Position numbers and translations under genes: made by a program
Origin: Erodium maritimum
Lineage: Eukaryota; Streptophyta; Magnoliopsida; Geraniales; Geraniaceae
Length of the DNA: 64,000 bases
Assembly (NCBI GenBank): GCA_963921825.1
Contig: OY997589.1
Location: forward strand, 52,384,546-52,448,545
Direction of reading: 5' to 3'
Part shown: positions 24,996-38,260 of the stretch, piece by piece
Layout: each line of letters begins with the position of its first letter
Numbering within the stretch: the stretch's first letter is position 1
The notes under the pieces: model-generated
What the model was told of the DNA's origin: nothing
Database searches by the model: none
The model's input: the letters and a program-made list of their open reading frames with translations, nothing else

Positions 24996-26911
24996 ATGTG
25001 GAGTAGTTTTCATGGAGAATCAGCGGTAGACGACCGTTGTTTTGAGGTTGGTCGAGACATACTAGAGGTGGGCCAACCAATATTTAATGTTGGTCGGTCT
25101 ATCTTGCAGGTTGGTCTCGACACGTTTTAGCTGGGCCGGCCGATACCTCGCATCGTTCGACATGTTATGCAGCACATTATTTAGCGGTCAGCCTTTTTCT
25201 CGGAAGCCCGACAAATATTTGACTAGGCGACCTTTCAATTCTAATGAAACAAATTACTTGTCTGGATATCTTACCCCTAATAACGTGTTCTCTACCCTTA
25301 CACCTATGAAATTTATCAGTACGCTTGGGACTTGGGAGGAGGTATTTCCATTTTGGAGTTGGACTAATGCATGTGGGTGGTAGTGGATTCGCGAAAGAGA
25401 TCATACAGGAGGAGGATGTCATGGAGGAGTGTCGGAAGGTTTGTTTTGGAGGATAGGTTGGATGGAAAGGGATAATGTGGAGTAGTTTTGATGGAGAATC
25501 ATCGGTGGACGACCGTTGTTTTGAGGTTGGTCGAGATAGACTAGAGGTGGGCCGGCTAATATTTATTGTCGGTCGGTTTGTCTTGCCGGTTGGTCTCGAC
25601 ACGTTTGAGTTGGGCCGACCGATACCTCGCATCGTTCGACATGTTATGCAGCACATAATTTCGCGGTCAACCTTTTTCTCGGAAGCCCGACCAATATTTG
25701 ACTAGGCGACCTTTCGATTCTAATGAAACAAATTACTTGTCTGGATATCTTACCCCTAATAACGTGTTCTCTACCCTTACACCTATGAAATTTATCAGTA
25801 CGCTTGGGACTTGGGAGGAGGTGTTTCCATTTTGGAGTTGGACTAATGCATGTGGGTGGTAGTGGATTCGCGAAAGAGATCATACAGGAGGAGGATGTCA
25901 TGGAGGAGTGTCGGAAGGTTTGTTTTGGAGGATAGGTTGGATGGAAAGGGATAATGTGGAGTAGTTTTGATGGAGAATCATCGGTGGACGACCGTTGTTT
26001 TGAGGTTGGTCGAGATAGACTAGAGGTGGGCCGGCTAATATTTATTGTCGGTCGGTTTGTCTTGCCGGTTGGTCTCGACACGTTTGAGTTGGGCCGACCG
26101 ATACCTCGCATCGTTCGACATGTTATGCAGCACATTATTTCGCGGTCAACCTTTTTCTCGGAAGCCCGACCAATATTTGACTAGGCGACCTTTCAATTCT
26201 AATGAAACAAATTACTTGTCTGGATATCTTACCCCTAATAACGTGTTCTCTACCCTTACACCTATGAAATTTATCAGTACGCTTGGGACTTGGGAGGAGG
26301 TATTTCCATTTTGGAGTTGGACTAATGCATGTGGGTGGTAGTGGATTCGCGAAAGAGATCATACAGGAGGAGGATGTCATGGAGGAGGGTCGGAAGGTTT
26401 GTTTTGGAGGATAGGTTGGATGGAAAGGGATAATGTGGAGTAGTTTTCATGGAGAATCAGCAGTGGACGACCGTTGTTTTGAGGTTGGTCGAGACATACT
26501 AGAGGTGGGCCAACCAATATTTAATGTCGGTCGGTCTATCTTGCAGGTTGGTCTCGACACGTTATAGCTGGGCCGGCCGATACCTCGCATCGTTCGACAT
26601 GTTATGCAGCACATTATTTCGCGGTCAACCTTTTTCTCGGAAGCCCGACCAATATTTGACTAGGCGACCTTTCAATTCTAATGAAACAAATTACTTGTCT
26701 GGATATCTTACCCCTAATAACGTGTTCTCTACCCTTACACCTATGAAATTTATCAGTACGCTTGGGACTTGGGAGGAGGTGTTTCCATTTTGGAGTTGGA
26801 CTAGTGCATGTTGGTGGTAGTGGATTCGCGAAAGAGATCATACAGGAGGAGGATGTCATGGATGTGGGTCGGAAGGTTTGTTTTGGAGGATATGTTGGAT
26901 GGAAAGGGATA
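24996..26911. repeat. Satellite block: near-identical single monomers
   Basis: Four monomers at 24996, 25475, 25954 and 26433. Those at 25475 and 25954 are almost identical over the full unit and match 18293, 21643 and 24038. The monomer at 26433 matches the one at about 17,814 (both have GACACGTTATAGCTGGG). No other content. Confidence 0.8.
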
Positions 26912-29295
26912 ATGTGGAGTAGGTTTGAGGGAGAATCATCGGTGGACGACCGTTGTTTTGAGGTTGGTCGAGATAGACTAGAGGTGGGCCGGCTAATATT
27001 TATTGTCGGTCGGTTTGTCTTGCCGGTTGGTCTCGACACGTTTGAGTTGGGCCGACCGATACCTCGCATCGTTCGACATGTTATGCAGCACATTATTTCG
27101 CGGTCAGCCTTTTTCTCGGAAGCCCAACCAATTTGACTAGGCGACCTTTTAATTCTAATGAAACAAATTACTTGTCTGGATATCTTACCCCTAATAACGT
27201 GTTCTCTACCCTTACACCTATGAAATTTATAAGTAGGCTTGGGACTTGGGATGATATTTCCACTTTGGAGTTGGACTAGTGCATATGAGTGGTAGTGGAT
27301 TCGAGAAAGAGATCATACGGGAGGAATATGTCATGGAGGTGGGTCGGAAGGTTTGTTTTGGAGGATATGTTGGATGGAAAGGGATAATGTGGACTAGTTT
27401 TCATGGAGAATCATCGGTGGACGACCTTTGTTTTGAGGTTGGTCGAGACAGACTAGAGGTGGGCCGGCTAATATTTATTGCTGGTCGTCTGTCTTGCCGG
27501 TTGGTCTCGACACGTTTGAGATGGGTCGGCCGATACCTCGCATTGGTCGACATGTTTTGTAGCACATTATGGCGCGGTCGGCCTCTTTTTCGGAAGACCG
27601 ACCAATATTTGTCTAGGCGACCTTTCAATTATAATGAAACAAATTACTTGTCTGGATATCTTACCCCTAATAACGTGTTCTCTACCCTTACACCTATGAA
27701 ATTTTTAAGTACTCTAGGGACTTGGGATGAGGTATTTCCACTTTGGAGTTGGACTAGTGCATGTTGGTGGTAGTGGATTCGCGAAAGAGATCATACAGGA
27801 GGAGGATGTCATGGATGTGGGTCGGAAGGTTTGTTTTGGAGGATAGGTTGGATGGAAAGGGATAATGTGGAGTAGTTTTGATGGAGAATCATCGGTGGAC
27901 GACCGTTGTTTAGAGGTTGGTCGAGACAGACTAGAGGTGGGCCGGCTAATATTTATTGCTGGTCGTTTGTCTTGCCGGTTGGTCTCGACACGTTTGAGAT
28001 GGGTCGGCCGATACCTCGCATTGGTCGACATGTTTTGCAGCACATTATGGCACGGTCGGCCTCTTTTTCGGAAGACCGACCAATATTTGTCTAGGCGACC
28101 TTTCAATTTTAATGAAACAAATTACTTGTCTGGATATCTTACCCCTAATAACGTGTTCTCTACCCTTACACCTATGAAATTTTTAAGTACTCTTGGGACT
28201 TGGGATGAGGTATTTCCACTTTGGAGTTGGACTAGTGCATGTTGGTGGTAGTGGATTCGCGAAAGAGATCATACAGGAGGAGGATGTCATGGATGTGGGT
28301 CGGAAGGTTTGTTTTGGAGGATAGGTTGGATGGAAAGGGATAATGTGGAGTAGGTTTGTGGGAGAATCATCGGTGGACGACCGTTGTTTTGAGGTTGGTC
28401 GAGATAGACTAGAGGTGGGCCGGCTAATATTTATTGTCGGTCGGTTTGTCTTGCCGGTTGGTCTCGACACGTTTGAGTTGGGCCGACCGATACCTCGCAT
28501 CGTTCGACATGTTATGCAGCACATTATTTCGCGGTCAGCCTTTTTCTCGGAAGCCCAACCAATTTGACTAGGCGACCTTTTAATTCTAATGAAACAAATT
28601 ACTTGTCTGGATATCTTACCCCTAATAACGTGTTCTCTACCCTTACACCTATGAAATTTATAAGTAGGCTTGGGACTTGGGATGATATTTCCACTTTGGA
28701 GTTGGACTAGTGCATATGGGTGGTAGTGGATTCGAGAAAGAGATCATACGGGAGGAATATGTCATGGAGGTGGGTCGGAAGGTTTGTTTTGGAGGATATG
28801 TTGGATGGAAAGGGATAATGTGGAGTAGTTTTCATGGAGAATCATCGGTGGACGACCGTTGTTTTGAGGTTGGTCGAGACAGACTAGAGGTGGGCCGGCT
28901 AATATTTATTGCTGGTCGTCTGTCTTGCCGGTTGGGCTCGACACGTTTGAGATGGGTCGGCCGATACCTCGCATTGGTCGACATGTTTTGCAGCACATTA
29001 TGGCGCGGTCGGCCTCTTTTTCGGAAGACCGACCAATATTTGTCTAGGCGACCTTTCAATTATAATGAAACAAATTACTTGTCTGGATATCTTACCCCTA
29101 ATAACGTGTTCTCTACCCTTACACCTATGAAATTTTTAAGTACTCTTGGGACTTGGGATGAGGTATTTCCACTTTGGAGTTGGACTAGTGCATGTTGGTG
29201 GTAGTGGATTCGCGAAAGAGATCATACAGGAGGAGGATGTCATGGATGTGGGTCGGAAAGTTTGTTTTGGAGGATAGGTTGGATGGAAAGGGATA
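26912..29295. repeat. Satellite block with a repeated monomer pair at 1,431-bp offset
   Basis: Monomers at 26912, 27387, 27865, 28343 and 28818. The pair 26912-27864 recurs as 28343-29295 with shared small deletions: CCAACCAATTTGAC, GGGATGATATTTCC, and a 1-bp loss giving GCTGGTCGTCTGTC. The intervening unit at 27865 shares the last of these regions but is not followed by a repeat of itself, so this is not a perfect trimer. Confidence 0.75.
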
Positions 29296-31205
29296 ATGTG
29301 GAGTAGTTTTGATGGAGAATCATCGGTGGACGACCGTTGTTTTGAGGTTGGTCGAGACAGACTAGAGGTGGGCCAGCTAATATTTATTGTCGGTCGGTTT
29401 GTCTTGCCGGTTGGTCTCGACACGTTTGAGCTGGGCCGACCGATACCTCGCATCGTTCGACATGTTATGCAGCACATTATTTCGCAGTCAGCCTTTTTCT
29501 CGGAAGCCCAACCAATTTGACTAGGCAACCTTTTAATTCTAATGAAACAAATTACTTGTCTGGATATCTTACCCCTAATAACGTGTTCTCTACCCTTACA
29601 CCTATGAATTTTATCAGTTTCTTGGGACTTGGGAGGAGGTATTTCCATTTTGGAGTTGGACTAGTGCATATGGGTGGTAGTGGATTCGAGAAAGAGATCA
29701 TACGGGAGGAATATGTCATGGAGGTGGGTCGGAAGGTTTGTTTTGGAGGATATGTTGGATGGAAAGGGATAATGTGGAGTAGTTTTCATGGAGAATCATC
29801 GGTGGACGACCGTTGTTTTGAGGTTGGTCGAGATAGACTAGAGGTGGGCCGGCTAATATTTATTGTCGGTCGGTTTGTCTTGCCGGTTGGTCTCGACACG
29901 TTTTAGCTGGGCCGGCCGATACCTCGCATTGGTCGACATGTTTTGCAGCACATTATGGCACGGTCGGCCTCTTTTTCGGAAGACCGACCAATATTTGTCT
30001 AGGCGACCTTTCAATTCTAATGAAACAAATTACTTGTCTGGATATCTTACCCCTAATAACGTGTTCTCTACCCTTACACCTATGAAATTTTTAAGTAGGC
30101 TTGGGACTTGGGATGAGGTATTTCCACTTTGGAGTTGGACTAGTGCATATGGGTGGTAGTGGATTCGCGAAAGAGATCATACAGGAGGAGGATGTCATGG
30201 ATGTGGGTCGGAAGGTTTGTTTTGGAGGATAGGTTGGATGGAAAGGGATAATGTGGAGTAGTTTTGATGGAGAATCATCGGTGGACGACCGTTGTTTTGA
30301 GGTTGGTCGACACAGACTAGAGGTGGGCCGGCTAATATTTATTGTCGGTCGGTTTGTCTTGCCGGTTGGTCTCGACACGTTTGAGCTGGGCCGACCGATA
30401 CCTCGCATCGTTCGACATGTTATGCAGCACATTATTTCGCAGTCAGCCTTTTTCTCGGAAGCCCAACCAATTTGACTAGGCGACCTTTTAATTCTAATGA
30501 AACAAATTACTTGTCTGGATATCTTACCCCTAATAACGTGTTCTCTACCCTTACACCTATGAAATTTATCAGTTGCTTGGGACTTGGGAGGAGGTATTTC
30601 CATTTTGGAGTTGGACTAGTGCATGTGGGTGGTAGTGGATTCGCGAAAGAGATCATACAGGAGGAGGATGTCATGGAGGAGGGTCGGAAGGTTTGTTTTG
30701 GAGGATAGGTTGGATGGAAAGGAATAATGTGGAGTAGTTTTCATGGAGAATCAGCGGTGGACGACCGTTGTTTTGAGGTTGGTCGAGACATACTAGAGGT
30801 GGGCCAACCAATATTTAATGTCGGTCGGTCTATCTTGCAGGTTGGTCTCGACACGTTATAGCTGGGCCGGCCGATACCTCGCATCGTTCGACATGTTATG
30901 CAGCACATTATTTCGCGGTCAACCTTTTTCTTGGAAGCCCGACCAATATTTGACTAGGAGACCTTTCAATTCTAATGAAACAAATTACTTGTCTGGATAT
31001 CTTACCCCTAATAACGTGTTCTCTACCCTTACACCTATGAAATTTATCAGTACGCTTGGGACTTGGGATGAGGTGTTTCCATTTTGGAGTTGGACTAATG
31101 CATGTGGGTGGTAGTGGATTCGCGAAAGAGATCATACAGGAGGAGGATGTCATGGAGGTGGGTCGGAAGGTTTGTTTTGGAGGATAGGTTGGATGGAAAG
31201 GGATA
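29296..31205. repeat. Satellite block: ~955-bp dimer, two imperfect copies
   Basis: Monomers at 29296, 29772, 30251 and about 30,728. The unit at 30251 repeats 29296 at a 955-bp offset, including the 2-bp deletion in CCAACCAATTTGAC and the ATCAGTTGCTTGGG / ATCAGTTTCTTGGG length variant. No gene or other repeat class is visible. Confidence 0.7.
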
Positions 31206-31684
31206 ATGTGGAGTAGTTTTCATGGAGACTCAGCGGTGGACGACCGTTGTTTTGAGGTTGGTCGAGACATACTAGAGGTGGACCGGCTAATATTTATTGT
31301 CGGTCGGTCTGTCTTCCTGGTTGGTCCACACACGTTTGAGATGTGCCAGCCGATACCTCGCGTCGGTCGAGATGTTTTGCAGCACATTATGGCGCGGTCG
31401 GCCTCTTTTTCGAAAGACCGATCAATATTTGACTAGGCGACCTTTCAATTCTAATGAAACAAATTACTTGTCTGGATATGTTACACGTAATAAATTGTTC
31501 TCTACCCTTACACCTATGAAATTTTTAAGTACGTTTGGGACTTGGGATGAGGTATTTCCATTTTGGAGTTAAACTAATGCATGTGGGTGGTTGTGGATTC
31601 GCGAAAGAGATCATACAGGAGGAGGATGTCATGGAGGAGGGTCGGAAGGTTTGTTTTGGAGGGTAGGTTGGATGGAAAGGGATT
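31206..31684. repeat. Outlier monomer related to the 51-54 kb block
   Basis: This monomer carries GTCTGTCTTCCTGGTTGGTCC, GAGATGTGCC and ACACGTAATAAATTGTTC, a combination otherwise seen in the 50.9-54.7 kb block on the other side of the retrotransposon. It sits alone between unrelated units, which suggests transposition-like dispersal by gene conversion or the remnant of an older arrangement. Confidence 0.75.
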
Positions 31685-33592
31685 ATGTGGAGTAGTTTTC
31701 ATGGAGAATCATCGGTGGACGACCGTTGTTTAGAGGTTGGTCGAGACAGACTAGAGGTGGGCCGGCTAATATTTATTGCTGGTCGTCTGTCTTGCCGGTT
31801 GGTCTCGACACGTTTGAGATGGGTCGGCCGATACCTCGCATTGGTCGACATGTTTTGCAGCACATTATGGCGCGGTCGGCCTCTTTTTCGGAAGACCGAC
31901 CAATATTTGTCTAGGCGACCTTTCAATTATAATGAAACAAATTACTTGTCTGGATATCTTACCCCTAATAACGTGTTCTCTACCCTTACACCTATGAAAT
32001 TTTTAAGTACTCTTGGGACTTGGGATGAGGTATTTCCACTTTGGAGTTGGACTAGTGCATGTTGGTGGTAGTGGATTCGCGAAAGAGATCATACAGGAGG
32101 AGGATGTCATGGATGTGGGTCGGAAGGTTTGTTTTGGAGGATAGGTTGGATGGAAAGGGATAATGTGGAGTAGTTTTGATGGAGAATCATCGGTGGACGA
32201 CCGTTGTTTTGAGGTTGGTCGAGACAGACTAGAGGTGGGCCGGCTAATATTTATTTTCAGTCGGTTTGTCTTGCCGGTTGGTCTCGACACGTTTAAGCTG
32301 GGCCGGCCGATACCTCGCATCGTTCGACATGTTATGCAACATATTATTTCGCGGTCAGCCTTTTTCTCGGAAGCCCAACCAATTTGACTAGGCGACCTTT
32401 CAATTCTAATGAAACAAATTACTTGTCTGGATATCTTACCCCTAATAACGTGTTCTCTACCCTTACACCTATGAAATTTATCAGTTGCTTGGGACTTGGG
32501 AAGAGGTATTTCCATTTTGGAGTTGGACTAGTGCATGTGGGTGGTTGTGGATTCCCGAAAGAGATCATACAGGAGGAGGATGTCATGGAGGAGGGTCGGA
32601 AGCTTTGTTTTGGAGGATAGGTTGGATGGAAAGGGATTATGTGGAGTAGTTTTCATGGAGAATCATCAGTGGACGACCGTTGTTTAGAGGTTGGTCGAGA
32701 AAGACTAGAGGTGGGCCGGCTAATATTTATTGCTGGTCGTCTGTCTTGCCGGTTGGTCTCGACACGTTTGAGATGGGTCGGCCGATACCTCGCATTGGTC
32801 GACATGTTTTGCAGCACATTATGGCGCGGTCGGCCTCTTTTTCGGAAGACCGACCAATATTTGTCTAGGCGACCTTTCAATTATAATGAAACAAATTACT
32901 TGTCTGGATATCTTACCCCTAATAACGTGTTCTCTACCCTTACACCTATGAAATTTATAAGTACTCTTGGGACTTTGGATGAGGTATTTCCACTTTGGAG
33001 TTGGACTAGTGCATGTTGGTGGTAGTGGATTCGCGAAAGAGATCATACAGGAGGAGGATGTCATGGAGGTGGGTCGGAAGGTTTGTTTTGGAGGATAGGT
33101 TGGATGGAAAGGGATAATGTGGAGTAGTTTTGATGGAGAATCATCGGTGGACGACCGTTGTTTTGAGGTTGGTCGAGACAGACTAGAGGTGGGCCGGCTA
33201 ATATTTATTGTCAGTCGGTTTGTCTTGCCGGTTGGTCTCGACACGTTTGAGCTGGGCCGACCGATACCTCGCATCGTTCGACATGTTATGCAGCACATCA
33301 TTTCGCGGTCAGCCTTTTTCTCGGAAGCCCAACCAATTTGACTAGGCGACCTTTCAATTCTAATGAAACAAATTACTTGTCTGAATATCTTACCCCTAAT
33401 AACGTGTTCTCTACCCTTACACCTCTGAAATTTATCAGTTGCTTGGGACTTGGGAGGAGGTATTTCCATTTTGGAGTTGGACTAGTGCATGTGGGTGGTA
33501 GTGGATTCGCGAAAGAGATCATACAGGAGGAGGATGTCATGGAGGAGGGTCGGAAGGTTTGTTTTGGAGGATAGGTTGGATGGAAAGGGATA
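31685..33592. repeat. Higher-order repeat: 954-bp dimer, two copies
   Basis: Copies at 31685-32638 and 32639-33592. The first monomer of each has a 1-bp deletion in GCTGGTCGTCTGTC; the second has CCAACCAATTTGAC and ATCAGTTGCTTGGG. Both small deletions are shared, so the dimer was amplified after they arose. Confidence 0.85.
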
Positions 33593-36461
33593 ATGTGGAG
33601 TAGTTTTCATGGAGAATCAGCGGTGGATGACCGTTGTTTTGAGGTTGGTCGAGACATACTAGAGGTGAGCCAACCAATATTAAATGTCGGTCGGTCTATC
33701 TTGCAGGTTGGTCTCGACACGTTTGAGTTGGGCCGTCCGATACCTCGCATCGTTTGACATGTTATACAGCACATTATTTCTCGGTCAGCCTTTTTCTCGG
33801 AAGCCCGACCAATATTTGAATAGGCGACCTTTCAATTCTAATCAAACAAATTAGTTGTCTGGATATCTTACCCCTAATAACGTGTTCTCTACCCTTACAC
33901 CTATGAAATTTATAAGTAGGCTTGGGACTTGGGATGAGGTATTTCCACTTTGGAGTTGGACTAGTGCATATGGGTGGTAGTGGATTCCAGAAAGAGATCA
34001 TACGGGAGGAATATGTCATGGAGGTGGGTCGGAAGGTTTGTTTTGGAGGATATGTTGGATGGAAAGGGATAATATGGAGTAGTTTTCATGGAGAATCATC
34101 GGTGGACGACCGTTGTTTTGAGGTTGGTCGAGACAGATTAGAGGTGGACCGGCTAATATTTATTGTCGGTCGGTCTGTCTTCCTGGTTGGTCCCCACACG
34201 TTTGAGATGTGCCGGCCGATACCTCGCGTCGTTCGAGATGTTTTGCAGCACATTATGGCGCGGTCGGCCTCTTTTTCGAAAGACCGATAAATATTTGACT
34301 AGGCGACCTTTCAATTCTAATGAAACAAATTACTTGTCTGAATATCTTACCCCTAATAACGTGTTCTCTACCCTTACACCTATGAAATTTTTAAGTACGC
34401 TTGGGACTTGGGATGAGGAATTTCCACTTTGAAGTTGGACTAGTGCATGTGGGTGGTAGTGGATTCGCGAAAGAGATCATACAGGAGGAGGATGTCATGG
34501 AGGAGGGTCGGAAGGTTTGTTTTGGAGGATAGGTTGGATGGAAAGGGATTATGTGGAGTAGTTTTCATGGAGAATCATCGGTGGACGACCGTTGTTTTGA
34601 GGTTGGACGAGACAGACTAGAGGTGGGCCGGCTAATATTTATTTTCAGTCGGTTTGTCTTGCCTGTTGGTCTCGACACGTTTAAGCTGGGCCGGCCGATA
34701 CCTCGCATCGTTCGACATGTTATGCAACATATTATTTCGCGGTCAGCCTTTTTCTCGGAAGCCCAACCAATTTGACTAGGCGACCTTTCAATTCTAATGA
34801 AACAAATTACTTGTCTGGATATCTTACCCCTAATAACGTGTTCTCTACCCTTACACCTATGAAATTTATAAGTTGCTTGGGACTTGGGAGGAGGTATTTC
34901 CATTTTGGAGTTGGACTAGTGCATGTGGGTGGTAGTGGATTCGCGAAAGAGATCATACAGGAGGAGGATGTCATGGAGGAGGGTCGGAAGGTTTGTTTTG
35001 GAGGATAGGTTGGATGGAAAGGGATAATGTGGAGTAGTTTTCATGGAGAATCAGCGGTGGATGACCGTTGTTTTGAAGTTGGTCGAGACATACTAGAGGT
35101 GGGCCAACCAATATTTAATGTCGGTCGGTCTGTCTTGCAGGTTAGTCTCGACACGTTTTAGCTGGGCCGGCCGATACCTCGCATCGTTCGACATGTTATG
35201 CAACACATTATTTCGCGGTCAGCCTTTTTCTCGGAAGCCCGACAAATATTTGACTAGGCGACCTTTTAATTCTAATGAAACAAATTACTTGTCTGGATAT
35301 CTTACCCCTAATAACGTGTTCTCTACCCTTACACCTATGAAATTTATCAGTTGCTTGTTACTTGGGAGGAGGTATTTCCATTTTGGAGTTGGACTAGTGC
35401 ATGTGGGTGGTAGTGGATTCGCGAAAGAGATCATACAGGAGGAGGATGTCATGGAGGAGGGTCGGAAGGTTTGTTTTGGAGGATAGGTTGGATGGAAAGG
35501 GATAATGTGGAGTAGTTTTCATGGAGAATCAGCGGTGGATGACCGTTGTTTTGAGGTTGGTCGAGACATACTAGAGGTGGGCCAACCAATATTAAATGTC
35601 GGTCGGTCTATCTTGCAAGTTGGTCTCGACATGTTTTAGCTGGGCCGGCCGATACCTCGCATCGTTCGACATGTTATGCAGCACATTATTTCGCGGTCAG
35701 CCTTTTTCTCGGAAGCCCGACCAATATTTGACTAGGCGACCTTTCAATTCTAATGAAACAAATTACTTGTCTGGATATCTTACCCCTAATAACGTGTTCT
35801 CTACCCTTACACCTATGAAATTTATCAGTACGCTTGGGACTTGGGAGGAGGTATTTCCATTTTGGAGTTGGACTAGTGCATATGGGTGGTAGTGGATTCG
35901 AGAAAGAGATCATACGGGAGGAATATGTCATGGAGGTGGGTCGGAAGGTTTGTTTTGGAGGATATGTTTGATGGAAAGGGATAATATGGAGTAGTTTTCA
36001 TGGAGAATCATCGGTGGACGACCGTTGTTTTAAGGTTGGTCGAGACAGACTAGAGGTGGACCGGCTAATATTTAATGTCGGTCGGTCTGTCTTCCTGGTT
36101 GGTCCCCACACGTTTGAGATGTGCCGGCCAATACCTCGCGTCGTTCGAGATGTTTTGCAGCACATTATGGCGCGGTCGGCCTCTTTTTCGAAAGACCGAT
36201 AAATATTTGACTAGGCGACCTTTCAATTCTAATGAAACAAATTACTTGTCTGGATATCTTACCCCTAATAACGTGTTCTCTACCCTTACACCTATGAAAT
36301 TTATCAGTTGCTTGGGACTTGGGAGGAGGTATTTCCATTTTGGAGTTGGACTAATGCATGTGGGCGGTAGTGGATTCGCGAAAGAGATCATACAGGAGGA
36401 GGATGTCATGGAGGAGGGTCGGAAGGTTTGTTTTGGAGGATAGGTTGGATGGAAAGGTATA
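33593..36461. repeat. Satellite block: A monomers interspersed with outlier units
   Basis: Six monomers. Those near 34,070 and 35,985 carry the CTTCCTGGTTGGTCCCCAC variant of the 51-54 kb block and are separated by about four A-type units. The others are A type, with GTGGATGACCG in several. No gene or foreign sequence is visible. Confidence 0.75.
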
Positions 36462-38260
36462 ATGTGGAGTAGTTTTCATGGAGAATCATCGGTGGACGAC
36501 CGTTGTTTTGAGGTTGGTCGAGACATACTAGAGGTGGGCCAACCAATATTTAATGTCGGTCGGTCTATCTTGCAGGTTGGTCTTGACACGTTTGAGCTGG
36601 GCCGGCCGATACCTCGCATCGTTCGACATGTTATGCAACACATTATTTCACGGTCAGCCTTTTTCTCGGAAGACCGACCAATATTTGACTAGGGGACCTT
36701 TCAATTCTAATTGAACAAATTACTTTTCTGGATATCTTACCCCTAATAACGTGTTCTCTACCCTTACACCTATGAAATTTATAAGTACGCTTGGGACTTG
36801 GGATGAGGTATTTCCATTTTGGAGCTGGACTAGTGCATGTTGGTGGTAGTGGATTCGCGAAAGAGATCATACAGGAGGAGGATATCATGGAGGTGGGTCG
36901 GAAGGTTTGTTTTGGAGGATAGGTTGGATGGAAAGGGATAATGTGCAGTAGTTTTGATGGAGAATCATCGGTGGACGACCGTTGTTTTGAGGTTGGTCGA
37001 GACAGACTAGAGGTGGGCCGGCTAATATTTATTGTCGGTCGGTTTGTCTTGCCGGTTGGTCTCTACACGTTTGAGCTGGGCCGGCCGATACCTCGAATCG
37101 TTCGACATGTTATGCAACACATTATTTCGCGGTCAGCCTTTTTCTCGGAAGCCCAACCAATTTGACTAGGCGACCTTTCAATTCCAATGAAACAAATTAC
37201 TTGTCTGGATATCTTGCCACTAATAACGTGTTCTCGACCCTTACACCTATGAAATTTATCAGTTGCTTGGGACTTGGGAGGAGGTATTTCCATTTTGGAG
37301 TTGGACTAATGCATGTGGGTGGAAGTGGATTCGCGAAAGAGATCATACAGGAGGAGGATGTCATGGAGGAGGGTCGGAAGGTTTGTTTTGGAGGATAGGT
37401 TGGATGGAAAGGGATAATGTGGAGTAGTTTTCATGGAGAATCATCGGTGGACGACCGTTGTTTTGAGGTTGGTCGAGACATACTAGAGGTGGGCCAACCA
37501 ATATTTAATGTCGGTCGGTCTATCTTGCAGGTTGGTCTTTACACGTTTGAGCTGGGCCGGACGATACCTCGCATCGTTCGACATGTTATGCAACACATTA
37601 TTTCACGGTCAGCCTTTTTCTCGGAAGACCGACCAATATTTGACTAGGCGACCTTTCAATTCTAATTGAACAAATTACTTTTCTGGATATCTTACCCCTA
37701 ATAACGTGTTCTCTACCCTTACACCTATGAAATTTATAAGTACGCTTGGGACTTGGGATGAGGTATTTCCATTTTGGAGCTGGACTAGTGCATGTTGGTG
37801 GTAGTGGATTCGCGAAAGAGATTATACAGGAGGAGGATGTCATGGAGGTGGGTCGGAAGGTTTGTTTTTGAGGATAGGTTGGATGGAAAGGGATAATGTG
37901 GAGTAGTTTTGATGGAGAATCATCGGTGGACGACCGTTGTTTTGAGGTTGGTTGAGACAGACTAGAGGTGGGCCGGCTAATATTTATTGTCGGTCGGTTT
38001 GTCTTGCCGGTTGGTCTCGACACGTTTGAGCTGGGCCGGCCGATACCTCGAATCGTTTGACATGTTATGCAACACATTATTTCGCGGTCAGCCTTTTTCT
38101 CGGAAGCCCAACCAATTTGACTAGGCGACCTTTCAATTCCAATGAAACAAATTACTTGTCTGGATATCTTGCCACTAATAACGTGTTCTCTACCCTTACA
38201 CCTATGAAATTTATAAGTAGGCTTGGGACTTGGGATGAGGTATTTACACTTTGGAGTTGG
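36462..38260. repeat. Higher-order repeat: 955-bp dimer, second copy truncated
   Basis: The dimer at 36462-37416 repeats from 37417. Shared marks are TCTAATTGAACAAATTACTTTTC, GGAGCTGGACTAG and CTTGCCACTAATAAC. The second copy runs into a deletion junction at about 38,260, where 75 bp of the usual monomer are missing; this is the first appearance of that deletion. Confidence 0.8.

Noticed and set aside
32819..33469. 216-codon minus-strand open frame
   Set aside because: It is a run of satellite monomers kept open by small local deletions. The same region is open in other frames and the frame is broken in sister copies.
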